In this document: positions 1-10,793 of the stretch, in pieces
Numbering within the stretch: the stretch's first letter is position 1
How the letters are laid out: the number at the start of each line of letters is the position of its first letter
Source of the DNA: Glycine soja
Taxonomy: Eukaryota > Streptophyta > Magnoliopsida > Fabales > Fabaceae
Assembly: GCF_004193775.1 (NCBI RefSeq)
Contig: NC_041002.1
Span: forward strand, 32,895,112 to 32,959,111
Length of the DNA stretch: 64,000 nt
Direction: 5' to 3'
Notes under the pieces: generated by a model
Database searches by the model: none
The model's input: only the letters and a program-made list of their open reading frames with translations
What the model was told of the DNA's origin: nothing
Made by a program: the position numbers and the translations under genes

Positions 1-1389
1 CAAGTGAGTTTTTCAAATTTTTAATTTCTTCTACATATTTGCTACAACATTTACATGAATTTACTTTTTCATTAGTTATGGTAGAAACATGAACTTTATC
101 ACTAGATTTAGAGATTGAAACTTCGGTTTTAAGAAGATCTATTTCTTTATTTAATTTTGAAATTTCTTTCTCTAAATCTGAAATTGTTTTCTTAGATGAA
201 GAAACAAGTTTTGCTAGTTTAATTGATTCGCTATGTAATTCAGCAAATGCATCTTGTAACTCATCAAAAGAGATATATTTGTTAGAAGATGTTACCTCTT
301 CGTCGTTTCATAATTTTTGCCCATTAGACATAGATTAATCATTTCTTTTTCAGAATCATCAGACGATTCTAAGTTGTTATCATCCCATGTGATATAGGCC
401 TTCTTTGCCTTCTTATCTCCAATAGTCTTCTTTTCAGACTTCTCTATCTTTTTCTTAAAGATTGGACAATCAACCCTCAGATGTCCGGGTTGATTGCACT
501 CAAAGCACTTTGGGACTTGAAATGACTCTTCAGTCCTTCTTTTAGGTTTGAAATTTTGTCTTCTTTGATTTCCTCTAATTCTAATAAATTTGTTGAATCT
601 TTTGACAAAGAGGCTAAGATCTTCATCTTCATCTAAGTCAACTGAATCTTCTATGTCACTTTCCTCTTGGATTGAAGATGATGCTTTAAGAGCAATTCCC
701 TTCTTCTTCTTATCATTTTATTCATGTTGATTTAGTCTTTGCAACTCCATCTCATGTTCATGTAATTTTCGAAATAGTGTAGCAGGAGACATAATAGACA
801 AATCTCTAGATTCTGTGATGGCTGTTACTTTTGGTTGCCACTCTCTACTTAGACATCTTAACACTTTATTTATGAGATCCTCGTTTGGAAAAATTCTTCC
901 TAATGATGCAAGATGATTCACTATATGTGTGAATCTTTTCTGCATGTCTTGTATACTTTCATTTGTCTTCATCCTAAATAATTCATACTCATGAGTTAAA
1001 GTATCTATCCTATATCGTTTGACATCAGTTGTTCCCTCATGTGTAACTTGTAGAGTGTCCCACATATCCTTAGCACTCCTATAATTTGAAACCCTAAAAT
1101 ATTCATCCATTCCTAGGGCAGAAGTAATGATGATTTTGGCCTTTAAATTGTACTACACTAATCTTCTTTCATCTTCAGTCCACTCTTCTCTAGGTTTCTC
1201 TATTGTTGCATTTCCAGTCACCATGGTGGGTATGTAAGGTCCAACTTCTATGGCTTCCAAAATGTTTAAGTCTATTGCCTTAATGAAAATTTGCATTCGG
1301 GTTTTCCAGTAGTGGTAACCCTCTCCATTAAAAATAGGAGGCCTATTTATTGAATTTCCTTCAGGGAATAAGAAGTTTGCTGAGGCCAT
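1..1389 (-). pseudogene. Ty1/copia gag polyprotein, 5' part, broken
   Basis: Structural gag of a copia-type LTR retrotransposon, read leftward and leaving the window. Seen: an N-terminal block from 1389 (MASANFLFPEGNSINRPP), then a UBN2/gag-polypeptide-type region at 1110-718 with the family-typical KDMWDTLQ stretch, a lysine- and acid-rich linker, and a CCHC zinc knuckle at about 473-510 (C-x2-C-x4-H-x4-C, core CFECNQPGH). A coiled-coil-like segment rich in K, E, S and L follows towards position 1. In-frame stops lie near 1150 and 718, and the frame is disturbed again around 310, so it cannot be translated as one protein. The zinc knuckle and the adjacent PBS and LTR make the copia assignment firm. 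Pol lies outside the window. Confidence 0.88.
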
Positions 1390-1425
1390 TATTCTTGAAG
1401 CTTCTAAACTTTATACAAGAATGAA

Positions 1426-1437
1426 GCTTTGATACCA
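1426..1437 (-). other. Primer-binding site of the copia element
   Basis: On the minus strand this reads TGGTATCAAAGC, one mismatch from the TGGTATCAGAGC complement of initiator tRNA-Met that many plant LTR elements use. It sits two bases inside the LTR edge at 1440 and just upstream of gag. This fixes both the element's orientation and the inner LTR boundary. Confidence 0.85.
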
Positions 1438-1608
1438 CTTGTTAGACAAGTGGCCTTAGATATCTTAAGAAGGGGGGGGGGGGGTTGAATTAAGATATCA
1501 CAATCTTTTCCTAATCAAAAATCTATTTTGATTTTAACCCAAAAACCCAAGATTCCTTTCAAAATGAACTCCTAAATAATAATGCAAATTAATCTTACTG
1601 AATAGAAA

Positions 1609-1655
1609 AAATAAGCAATAAGCAATAAGCAATAAGCAATAAGCAATAAACAATA
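1609..1655. repeat. (AGCAATA)n short tandem repeat inside the LTR
   Basis: About six consecutive copies of the 7-base unit AAGCAAT/AGCAATA, the last ones degenerate. It lies inside the copia LTR and is a simple-sequence expansion with no coding meaning. Confidence 0.85.
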
Positions 1656-2139
1656 AAGGAGTTTAAGGAAAGAAAGATTGCAAACTTAGATTTATGCTGG
1701 TTCGGCCACACCCTTGTGCCTACGTCCAGTCCCCAAGCAACTCGCTTGAGAGTTCAACTATCTTGCAAAAGCCCTTTACAAGTTCTGAACCACACAAGGA
1801 CAACCCTTCCTTTGTGTTTAGATTTCTTTACAACAAGAGACCCTCAGTCTCTTAATCCCTTTTGAGAAATAAGATGAAGAGAAGAAGGAATCTCTCTTGA
1901 AAGAGATAGATTGAACAATTGAGCACTCAAATAATTCCTTATTGAATTGCAAGTGTATTGGCCAAGGAATTTTTAAGACGATAAGATGATTTTGCTTTTT
2001 GAGAGGATAAGACCTTTTTGTTCTGCAAAACTATAAGCAAATTCGTGTTCCAAGTCACATATAAATAGACCTTTGATGGCCATTCAAAAACCTTTTAGAC
2101 AGATGTGACTCTTGGAAATTATTTTCTGAAAATCTCCTC

Positions 2140-2341
2140 TGGTAATCGATTACAAGACTTGTGTAATCGATTACAGGCTTTAAAATTTGAATTAAAATGT
2201 TCAATAACTACTGGTAATCGATTACCATCCATGTGTAATCGATTACACAGTGTAAAGTTTGAATTCAAATTTCTAATAGCTGTTATAAATCATTTTGGCC
2301 ACTGGTAATCGATTATATCCTCTGGTAATCGATTACCAGAG
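2140..2341. repeat. Six paired TAATCGATTA boxes in the copia LTR
   Basis: Six copies, in three pairs, of the palindrome TAATCGATTA, with flanks mostly GG or TG before and CC or CA after. The fifth copy is the least canonical in its flanks. Spacing within pairs is about 20 bases. The solo LTR at 41037-42245 has the same three-pair arrangement. Such even spacing of a palindrome suggests a protein-binding or enhancer role, but this is inference. Confidence 0.8.
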
Positions 2342-2635
2342 AGTAAATCTCTTGAAAAAGACATTTTAGCTTAAATTTCTTGGCCAAACCTTTTGTTGTT
2401 TCAATTTGGAATTCCCTCCCTAAATCACTAGAGATCTTCTTGATGATGTATCTTGAATCTCTTGGATTTTTGTCTTGATCTTAACTTCAGAAGCGCATAT
2501 TCATATGGCATCAACACAACATGATCATATGGCATCATCAAAACATCAAAGTCTAAATCTTTGCTTCTACAAACCAATCTTGACTTCAATCTACCTCAAA
2601 GACTAAAATCAAGTGACAACTTGTTGCAAATAACA

Positions 2636-2956
2636 ATAAAATATATGAAGATGTCAATGTAATAGTGATAGGCACCATCCATACCCCCCAACCCTTTATA
2701 GCAGAACTAGAGTGTTATTACACACGGAAACAACTCGAGTGAACAAGAACATTTTGATGGTAAATTACTAGTTTATTAGCAATCAGCAAGAGCGGTTATT
2801 TTTCTCTGCTGGAATTTGATCAAAACTTCCTCCTTGAATGGAACACAGGTGAAATGGTTGACATCTGTTCATTTCCTACTCGATTTTTTAGTATGCCTAT
2901 GCTTTTTGGGCATGTTTTAAGAACGAGAACCAGTCTGCTTATGATTTGAAACATTT
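2636..2956. other. Spacer, no gene seen
   Basis: AT-rich spacer between the copia LTR and the ERF pseudogene's 3' end. It would hold the ERF 3' untranslated region. No further feature was recognised. Confidence 0.5.
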
Positions 2957-3844
2957 TTAGAAAACATCTAACATACAAACAACAACAACAATCAAGGCCT
3001 TTTTTCTAGTAGTATCATCCCATGATCCTTGACTCACTTCACTTTCATAACAAAAATCTAAAAAGTTATAAGTTGTCCTTGGTGCCATTTCAATGCCTTC
3101 TTGAGAGAATGAAGTCATGTCAACATATGAGTACTGATCATGATGGTGATTAGTACTCTCCATGGAGCTTGTGTTAGCCTTTTGATCACTCATGTTGCTC
3201 TTTCTAGAGTTTGAACTGTTGGAACTAGATGAAGTAGGTCTGAAGCAATCATCAGGAACTATGTATTCGAGATAGCCCGAGTTAGAATCACTGGAAAAGA
3301 AGAAATTATCATCCTGAGCTGACCCATATGTGGTTTCAACACATATGTCATTGTTCAATGGGGAGGGGTTTCCACAGTTTGAAGTACTATGAATAACCTG
3401 AAAGTGGCTATTTTGGTTGGTCTGAGTCATGGTGGTATTAGTGAGGAACTGTGAAGCTGGCAAGAGAGGTTGAACTTGAACATTCATAGGAGAAAGCTGG
3501 AGAGTGTGGAAGTTGATGTTATTAGAGTAAACAAAGGTTGTTCTAGCTTGGCTTCCTTTCATGGACAGAGCAGCCCTGTCATAAGCAAGAGCTGCTTCTT
3601 GAGCAGTGTCAAATGTGCCAAGCTAATGCCTCTCTTTGGTTGTGGGGTCTCTAATTTCAGCATCATATCGACCCCAAGGGCGCCTCCTCACACCAAGGAA
3701 CTTCCCTGGTTCTGCTTGCTTCCTTCTGCCTCTCCTCTCACCCCAAGGAGAAGTGTTGCGTTGGAGGAGAGAAAGACACATTTGAGTTTGGCTAGGATCA
3801 TATCCTTTGAAGGGTGTATCTGATGAGGTTCTTGAGGTTGACAT
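2957..3844 (-). pseudogene. AP2/ERF transcription factor, LEAFY PETIOLE/ERF086-like, with in-frame stop in the AP2 domain
   Basis: Plant ethylene-response-factor family, a nuclear protein with a single AP2 domain that binds GCC-box-like DNA. It begins ATG at 3842-3844 (MSTSRTSSDTPFKGYDPSQT). The AP2 domain starts near residue 49 (FLGVRRRPWGRYDAEIRDPT), continues past TKERH, and ends near residue 104 after the LGTFDTAQEAALAYDRA block. The FLGVRRRPWGRY and TKERH signatures match the LEP/ERF085-088 subgroup. The two halves share one frame and are separated by a single TAG at 3623-3625, exactly where the domain has its invariant Trp (TGG), so one G-to-A change explains the break. About 295 codons in total, no intron, with a Ser/Asn-rich C-terminal region. 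An Asp in RYDAEI replaces a usual Ala. As read, the protein would stop at 73 residues without a complete DNA-binding domain. It could also be an allele or a sequencing error. Confidence 0.85.
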
Positions 3845-5126
3845 GGCTAAGAAAATTTGGAGTGAAATGAGCAGAGGAAATGTGAGTTAAACAGTGTGCC
3901 AAATGAGGAGAATAGGACTGCAGAAGGTAGTGAAGGTTACGTTATGATGAATGGGATAAGTCTTTGGGGGGAGTCTTTTAAAGACTGTGACTTGATCAGG
4001 GATGGAAGAAAAAAGGACTTTTTATTGCAGATGTCATTCTTTGGAGACCATCCTCCCCATACTTTTTTTTTCTTTTTAAATAATCTTTCAAGATTTTTGT
4101 GTTAAAAACTCAGTTCATCATTGATGGCCTTGTCGTTTATTTTTCATTGTCTAGTTCAGTATCATTTTAGTTTTTAAGCAAAATGGACAGGTAAAGTGAA
4201 AATTCAAATTATTTCCCTAATCGCACTAATAATTGTTAGATCAATTTGATGTCTCACTAAATAAAATAGGCTTACTCTGTAGTCTGTATTGAATAGGACT
4301 TGCTTAAATTTATTCATAATACGGAGTACGTGAGTGATATTCAAATATTTATGTATTTTAAAATTATTTTTTGTATATAAATTTATCAGTGAAATGATTA
4401 TTTAGAAGCAATCCTTCCAAACCTAGAAGACAGACAAGGAAATAAATTCTTATTGCTGGTATATGGTTGTGCCTCTGCGGATATAAAAAATATATATGCC
4501 ACAAAACAAGCTTGCTAGATGGTTTTTGTCATTGACACTTGTCTGTCACTCTACTTTGCAGAGTAGACTACTCATGTGTTTGGACTTTGGACAACACCTA
4601 ACAATTCATTATATTTCCCATAGTGTGAACATTAGTAGTGGGCCCAAAATCTGTGTTTGACCCCATCTCATCTCCTATTCAACCTGATCATAGAATTTAA
4701 CTCCGTGGTTTCACAAATGAAAATCATGTTCAGGTTGGAATTATTATCAGATGAATTTTTTCCAAATAAGAGATTGTTGTTTAGATTCTCCACAAGATGT
4801 TCATAAACTTGTTCTACAAATGGCACAATCTTGAGCTCCAATGCTCCATCAACACACTTTCTTTGACAACTTTCAGATTCAAAATTTTTGGATTGCCTAA
4901 TCAAAATAATCCTTAGTACAAGGAAAATATTGTAAACAAACTCATGGTTCAACCAAGAACCTGTTGAAACTCATGATTGTTTCTCATATCACTTAATGTT
5001 GTCAAAATGTTGAACTATATCTATATATAAATCTATTTGCCATGTCCTGATGTGGTTTGTAGTTTTGACATGATTATTTCGAACCTAATATATTGTCGTC
5101 TTTTAAATGTAGGTTGTGAAGCTTCA
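3845..5126. other. AT-rich region upstream of the ERF gene, no gene seen
   Basis: This would contain the ERF promoter, being upstream on the minus strand. A 94-codon minus-strand frame at 4668-4952 has no recognisable family and is probably spurious. I could not place a TATA box or other site with confidence. Confidence 0.4.
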
Positions 5127-5396
5127 TTAAAATACTGGGTATATAGACAACACACCAGCACAGAGACTGCTCCAGGTCATTGGTGAGCATAAGCTCTTGT
5201 TCATCAATATTTTCTTTACTAGATTTGTAGATACTTCTGATAAATTATTATATGGATGATAAATTTTGGAACTGATTGGATGTTGAATATCAATAAATAG
5301 TATCCCTTTTAACTGCAATGTTAGGCACTTGATCATAGAAGCTATGATACCATGCCAAGCACCAACTTGGCTACAGATTTTAGTTGTTAGGTGCAT

Positions 5397-5591
5397 TCAC
5401 ATATTTGGTTTTGTATATGTAACAAATGCTAATGTCATCCATGTCATCTCAGCACAATCTTCTCTCTTGAACCCTAGTTCTGGAAAATTCTCTTGCATCA
5501 AGTGCATTGCCTTATCCAAACCTCCAACATACAAGCTTTCAAATAAACCTTTTCCCGTATCAACACCATCATCTAAATATGTTTTATACAT
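5397..5591 (-). pseudogene. Fragment resembling a berberine-bridge-enzyme-like FAD oxidase
   Basis: The 64-residue open frame contains a block (SLYVGGLDKAMHLM, then ENFPELGFKREDCAEMTW) that matches the central region of plant reticuline-oxidase/BBE-like proteins, where FPELGL..EDC.EMSW is typical. BBE-like enzymes are secreted flavoproteins of about 530 residues. Only this internal piece is visible: no signal peptide, no FAD-attachment His/Cys motif and no C-terminal half. The adjoining frames at 5127-5396 and 5667-5930 do not continue the family convincingly. It is therefore a relic or captured exon piece, not a working gene. The family call is from remembered motif patterns, not a search. 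Confidence 0.6.
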
Positions 5592-5666
5592 TGGGACTTG
5601 ATTTCATTCAGAAAACTATGCACTCTCATCGTGTAAAGCAGCAACTAGATAATTGGTTATGCCAAC

Positions 5667-5930
5667 TCAATTGATATTGGTGAAGCAGACCTCCACCATC
5701 TCCTTGACATTGGTGTTTGCATGAGACACTAGAACTCGTTGTTTAACTAGAATTTTCTCTAATATCTTTGCCAATGTTGGATTGACAGATTGATCAAGAA
5801 CAACAATAGTGTTGGTTGTTAATCCCTTTACAGTATCGAAAGGTCCAGATTTTGGTTGTTTTCGTAATGTAAGGAACTGCTTTTGAGCCTGTTCTTTCCC
5901 TTGCTCTGCAAGTTGATGCAGTATAGTCAA
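5667..5930 (-). pseudogene. Unrecognised coding scrap, 87 codons
   Basis: The open minus-strand frame has protein-like composition (a Lys/Gln-rich start, then TNTIVVLDQSVNPTLAKILE), and its 5' neighbour bases do not suggest a promoter. I do not recognise the family. It lies just upstream, in its own direction, of the BBE-like fragment, so both may belong to one decayed or captured locus. It may equally be a chance frame. Confidence 0.3.
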
Positions 5931-7254
5931 TTTTGTAACTTATTTATTCACCTCAGCATTTTTCTCTGATACAGCCATAGACTCTGATTTCAACAAGTTA
6001 ACCCCATCTGAGATTCACATCCAACTAAATTTTTCTATCAAAACAATACCCATAATAGGCATCATGTTGTCAGCCATGAGGCTCTTTTCATATAGGAGAA
6101 ATACTAGCAACACACTCTAAGAACACATTCTCAACTAATGTGTTCGATAAATTACAGTAGTAATTCTTTTTCTCACAATCCTGCTGGTTGCATGGTCCCT
6201 AGTCCTCCAAATGGCAATTGATGTTGTCATTGCATACAGTAGTAGTCTGAAATAGGAGACTAAACATAACTGGATGTGATTAATGCTAAAATTTCCCCAT
6301 ATTGTAGACTACAAACGTATGAAATTCAGACATACCATAAGTTGGCCAAATTCACAGTTAAATACACAGGAAAAAATTACTTACATTTTATGTTATTCCG
6401 AGTCAACAGTAATTCGGAATTGGGGATTACATCAAATGAAGCCAACAAAGTGAATATAATACAGTTGGCTCCAGCAATGCAATTCAGTTTACTCTCCTAG
6501 GTAGAAGTTGTTAAAAGAATTCCCCCCATATACACTTTGGCTGAAGCAATGCTTAGTGCTCATGGGGCAACACCAACCATCATTGTTGTTTTCATAAACA
6601 AATGCAATTGCTTTAGGATTAACAATATGAGTTTCTTTGCATATATATCGTGTCATCAGAAAAAGAAGGGAACAATTATTTTTTGAATTTGCTTGAGTGA
6701 TAATTCCTTTAGTCACTTATTAACTGCATCATTTGTGATCAATTTGTCATCTAATGCTCCCATATCATTATTATTTATGATACGGGATATGGATGTACAT
6801 ATATAATTCTATTGATGAGTTTTGTTCCTTGAAACACATGGTGTTGTGAGGCAATATGAGAAAAAAATCTGTACTGGTTGGACTATTTTATAAACATTAA
6901 ACAGGATGCATTGTTATTTGAGTATGATTGATCCACCTAATAGTTTCCACCATTGATGGTATAGATTACATCTCGTCATCACAACATTTGTACTAGTGTT
7001 TCCTATTTAACTGCATCCCCGCACTCGTTGTCGTTGATACTCAGCATCTTTTGAGGTATGTCTATTTTTAAAAATGGTGTGATTGTAACATGTCGTTGTT
7101 CAAATTTCGGTATTGTTTCATTTTACTAGTTAGTTGCATTATGAGTGAACCTGAGTTCCCCGTTCGAGATTCGATACACCCATTAATACGGATAGTTTGG
7201 ATTAATCGATGTATTGATTCTTGAATTGTCTGTTTGGACATTTTGGATGACATA
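5931..7254. other. No recognised gene; may hold the left end of the CACTA element
   Basis: AT-rich sequence with only short frames. The CACTA transposase gene starts at 7586, so the element's 5' terminus should lie in or before this stretch, but I could not find a CACTACTAG-type terminus. It may be lost or too diverged. Confidence 0.4.
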
Positions 7255-7486
7255 TTTTTATAGTTGAATCATACATAGAGGTAAATTATCTTTTGAATGA
7301 TTTGAAGAAATTTCGGTATACTGCATTTCACATTGTTCTTCGGGTGCATATTTGACTGTGGTGATTGTCACACATTCACCGCTTTCATCTTGTGTACCTA
7401 AAGACCAATGCGAAATGTTACCGAAATTTCATCAAATCACTCAAAAGATATTTTACTTGTACGTTTGATTCAACTATAAAAAATGT
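7255..7486. repeat. Inverted repeat just upstream of the CACTA transposase
   Basis: Left arm about 7255-7330 and right arm about 7408-7486. They are imperfect reverse complements (both carry ATAGTTGAATCA, ATCTTTTGA.TGATTTGA and GAAATTTCGGTA on the relevant strand), separated by about 77 bases. It lies roughly 100 bases before the transposase ATG. It may be a regulatory or transposase-binding hairpin in the element's 5' region. That role is inferred. Confidence 0.7.
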
Positions 7487-7585
7487 CTTCCTGAATGGGA
7501 TAGGGCCACACCTTTAATGCAAATAAGTGAGTTTAGCATGCATGACAGATAACTTATTGATTGTGATGAATAGCAAAGACGAAAC

Positions 7586-10500
7586 ATGGATCGAAGTTGG
7601 ATGAAAGCAAAATGCATCAGTGACGAGTATGAGAACGGGGTGGAACAATTTCTACAATTTACTAAACTTAATGCTGAAAGTTTGAGGGGCAATTATTTCT
7701 GCCCATGTGTTAAATGTCCTAATGGTAGACGACAATCAGTTAATGAAATCCGATCACATCTGATATGTTACGACATCATTCCGAATTACACAAAATGGAT
7801 GTGGCATGGGGAATTGGCCGACATTCGAATTGTTTCTCATTCTCAGGCAGTACACAAAGACAACAGAGAGCATATAGAGGAAATGATCCGTGATCTTGGA
7901 CAAGAGACTTTTGAGAAAGCGCATGCACCTCTGTATGATACAATAGAACATGATTCCAGCATGCCATTGTATTCGGGGTGCACATCTTTCACGTGGTTTT
8001 CAGCAATCTTAGCTTTGGTAAACTTGAAGGCAAGATTTGGGTGGAGTGATAAAGCTTCACTGAATTGCTGGTGTTATTGAAGAACATGCTTCCTGAACAT
8101 AACACTTTGTCGAAAAATCACTACGAGGCCAAAAAGATTTTGTGTCCAGTGGGAATGGAGTACAAGAAGATCCATGCATGCCCTAATGATTGCATATTGT
8201 ATAGAAATGAATATGCAGAACTACGGCAATGCCCCATATGTGGGGTATCACGATACAAAGTGCAGCATGACGAATTAACTGATGATGCAAGAACCAAAAA
8301 TTGTCATCCTGCCAAGGTGTGCTGGTATCTTCCAATAATACCAAGGTTTAAGCGATTGTTTGCTAATGCACATGATGCAAAAAACCTTTCATGGCATTCA
8401 GTTGACCAAAAATGTGATGGATTACTGCGACATCCTGTCGATTCTCCACAGTGGAAGACAATTGATCATTTGTATCCAGAGTTTGGGGACGAGCCAAGGA
8501 ACCTAAGGCTTGCTCTTGCTTCTGATGGAATGAATCCTTATGGCAGCTTAAGCAACAACCACAGTTTGTGGCCTGTTTTACTGATGATTTACAACCTCCC
8601 CCCTGGTTGTGTATTTTGCAAAAATACATTATCCTGTGTATGATGATCGCGGGTCCAAGGCAACCCGAGAATGATATTGATGTGTATCTTAGTCCGTTAA
8701 TTGAAGATTTGAAAAAATTGTGGGAAGAAAGGGTAGATGCGTGGGATGCAAATGTGCAACAGATGTTCAGGTTACGCGCCATGGTGTTTTGTACTATTAA
8801 CGATTTTCCAGCATATGGAAATTTAAGTGGATACAGTGTGAAAAGGCATCATGCATGTCCTATCTGTGAGAAAAACACAAGCTTCATCCAACTTAAGCAT
8901 GGAAAGAAGACAATATATACCAGACACCGAAGATTTCTGAAAGCTTTTCACCCGTATCGACGATTGAAAAAAGCTTTCAATGGAAGTCAGGAGAATGAAG
9001 GCCCGCCGGAACCATTAACTGGAAACCAAGTACATGATAGGGTAAAGGACATTGTAACCGTGTTTAGGAAGTCCCAAAATAAGACATCATCTCCCAACAA
9101 CATGTGGAAGAAACGCTTAATATTCTTTGATCTTCCATACTGGTCTGATCTACATGTGCGTCACTGTCAAGATGTTATGCATGTGGAGAAAAATGTGTGT
9201 GATAGTTTAACTGGTACTCTTCTTAACATTAAAGGGAAGACAAAGGATGATTTGAAATGTCGTCAAGACTTGGTTGACATGGGAATACGAGAGCAGTTGC
9301 ATCCCATATCACAAGGTCGATGAACATATTTGCCCCTAGCATGCCACACAATGTCAACAGCAGAGAAGAAAAGTTTTTGTCAATGTCTGTGGAATGTCAA
9401 AGTTCCACAAGGATACTCTTCAAATATCAAGAGCCTTGTCGCCCTCAATGATCTTAAGTTGGTTGGCTTGAAGTCTCATGATTGTTATGTCTTAATGCAA
9501 CAATTATTTCCTGTTGTGATTCGCGGCATCTTGCCTGACAAAGTTAGGGTTGCCATAACCCGTCTATGCTTTCTTTTTAATGCCATATGTAGCAAAGTCA
9601 TTAGTCCTCAACAATTGGATGACTTAGAGAATGAGGCTGCCATTGTCATTTGTTAGTTGGAGATGTATTTCCCGCCATCATTTTTTGACATCATGGTTCA
9701 CCTAATTATTCATCTTGTGAGGGAAATTCGGTTGTGTGGTCTGATTTTTTTGCGGTGGATGTATCCAATTGAACGCTACATGAAAGTGTTGAAGGGATAT
9801 ACCAAAAATCAATACCGACCAGAAGCTTCCATTGTAGAAAGGTATGTTGCTGAAGAAGCTATTGAGTTTTGTTCGGAGTACATGGAAACAGTTCAAGCTG
9901 TGGGGGTACCGAAAAGTCATCATGACCGGACACGAGGAGGTCAAGGGACACGAGGCTACAATGTTGTTACCATGAGTCGACAAGATGTGTCACAAGCGCA
10001 TTTGTATATCTTGAATAACACACAGGAGGTTGTTCCATACATACAAACTCACAAACAATATCTAACATCTATTAACCCAAAATTGAACATGATGAAATTG
10101 TTGCAAGAGCATAATAGAACTTTCATAAACTGGTTTAAAGAAACAATCATGAGTGATGACAATGCTTCCAAAATATTAAGATTGTTGGCTATTGGTCTGA
10201 ATCTAAATGTCCCCACTTGGAAGGGGCATGACATAAACAATTATTCGTTCTATACAAAGTCACAAGATGATAAAAGTAGTGTGCAGAATAGTGGGGTGAT
10301 TGTGGAGGCTCATTCTGAGCACTTTTCTAGTGCATCTGATAACAACCCAATTGAAGCCTCAATGCCTTACTTTGGAGTTATTGAAGAAATCTGGGAGCTT
10401 GATTATAATCAATTCAGAGTGCTAGTATTTAAATGTAAATGGGTTAATGGAAATACCGGTGTTCATAGAGATGAAATGGGATTAACTTTAGTAGACCTTA

Positions 10501-10793
10501 ACAAGGTGGGTTACAAGGAGGAACCATTCATTATGGTAGAACAAGCTAGGCAAGAGTTTTACATCCAAGATCCAAATGATTGTAGATTATCAGTGGTTCT
10601 AAAAGGAAGGCCAATTGGTGTTAGGGAACAAATTCATGATGCCTCCCTTAACATTTATGAGACTCCTAGTTTTTGCACAAAAATGCCTTCAATATGTGAA
10701 CAACCAGAGGTGGATGATGTACATGCGATTCGTCATGATCATCTGAAGGATTATGGGAGAACATTGCTCCTTAACCGCGTTGTATCAATGTAA
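7586..10793 (+). pseudogene. CACTA TNP2-type transposase, frameshifted and with stops
   Basis: Transposase of En/Spm-type elements, which cuts at the terminal repeats. Domains in order: a transposase-associated N-terminal domain (MDRSWMKAKCISDEYENGVE, with CPC..C Cys residues) at 7586-8050; Transposase_21 core with KKIHACPNDCILYRNEYAEL and CPICG at 8090-8650; a second block with CPIC, MIAGPRQPENDID and DLPYW..L.VRHCQDVMHVEKN to about 9320; DUF4218 (MYPIERYMKVLKGYTKNQYR) at 9657-9920; and DUF4216 (FGVIEEIWELDYNQFRVLVF) near 10371-10480. Breaks: a one-base loss near 8050, a one-base loss in the C run near 8600, TGA at 9321-9323 where Arg is expected, and TAG at 9654-9656. It cannot make a full protein. 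The family assignment is secure from several independent blocks. Confidence 0.92.

Larger units (their letters stand above)
1440..2635 (-). repeat. 5' LTR of the copia element
   Basis: On the plus strand it opens TGTTAGACAAGTGG next to the PBS and closes at TAACA, about 1.2 kb later. That matches the length of the related solo LTR at 41037-42245, which shares its opening, a GCCTACGTC-containing block, paired TAATCGATTA boxes and a closing block with ATGGCATCATCAAAAC. The inner end is firm. The outer end at 2635 is inferred from length and the terminal CA. The target duplication cannot be tested because the other LTR is outside the window. A 13-base G run lies at 1472-1484. Confidence 0.75.

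Noticed and set aside
2055..2068. CATATAAATAG as a TATA box for the copia LTR
   Set aside because: It is on the plus strand while the element reads minus. No transcription start can be supported.
2105..2308. 67-codon plus-strand frame with repeated GNRL
   Set aside because: Translation of the TAATCGATTA box array in the copia LTR.
3470..3823. 117-codon plus-strand frame opposite the ERF gene
   Set aside because: Antisense shadow of the AP2/ERF reading frame. No family of its own.
5931..7254. Search for a CACTACTAG left terminus of the CACTA element
   Set aside because: No convincing match seen. Candidates such as the GTAGTAATTCTTTTTCT near 6154 have the wrong orientation and context.
7754..7985. 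Minus-strand frames over the CACTA transposase, also 8363-8782 and 9702-9983
   Set aside because: Antisense shadows of the transposase.
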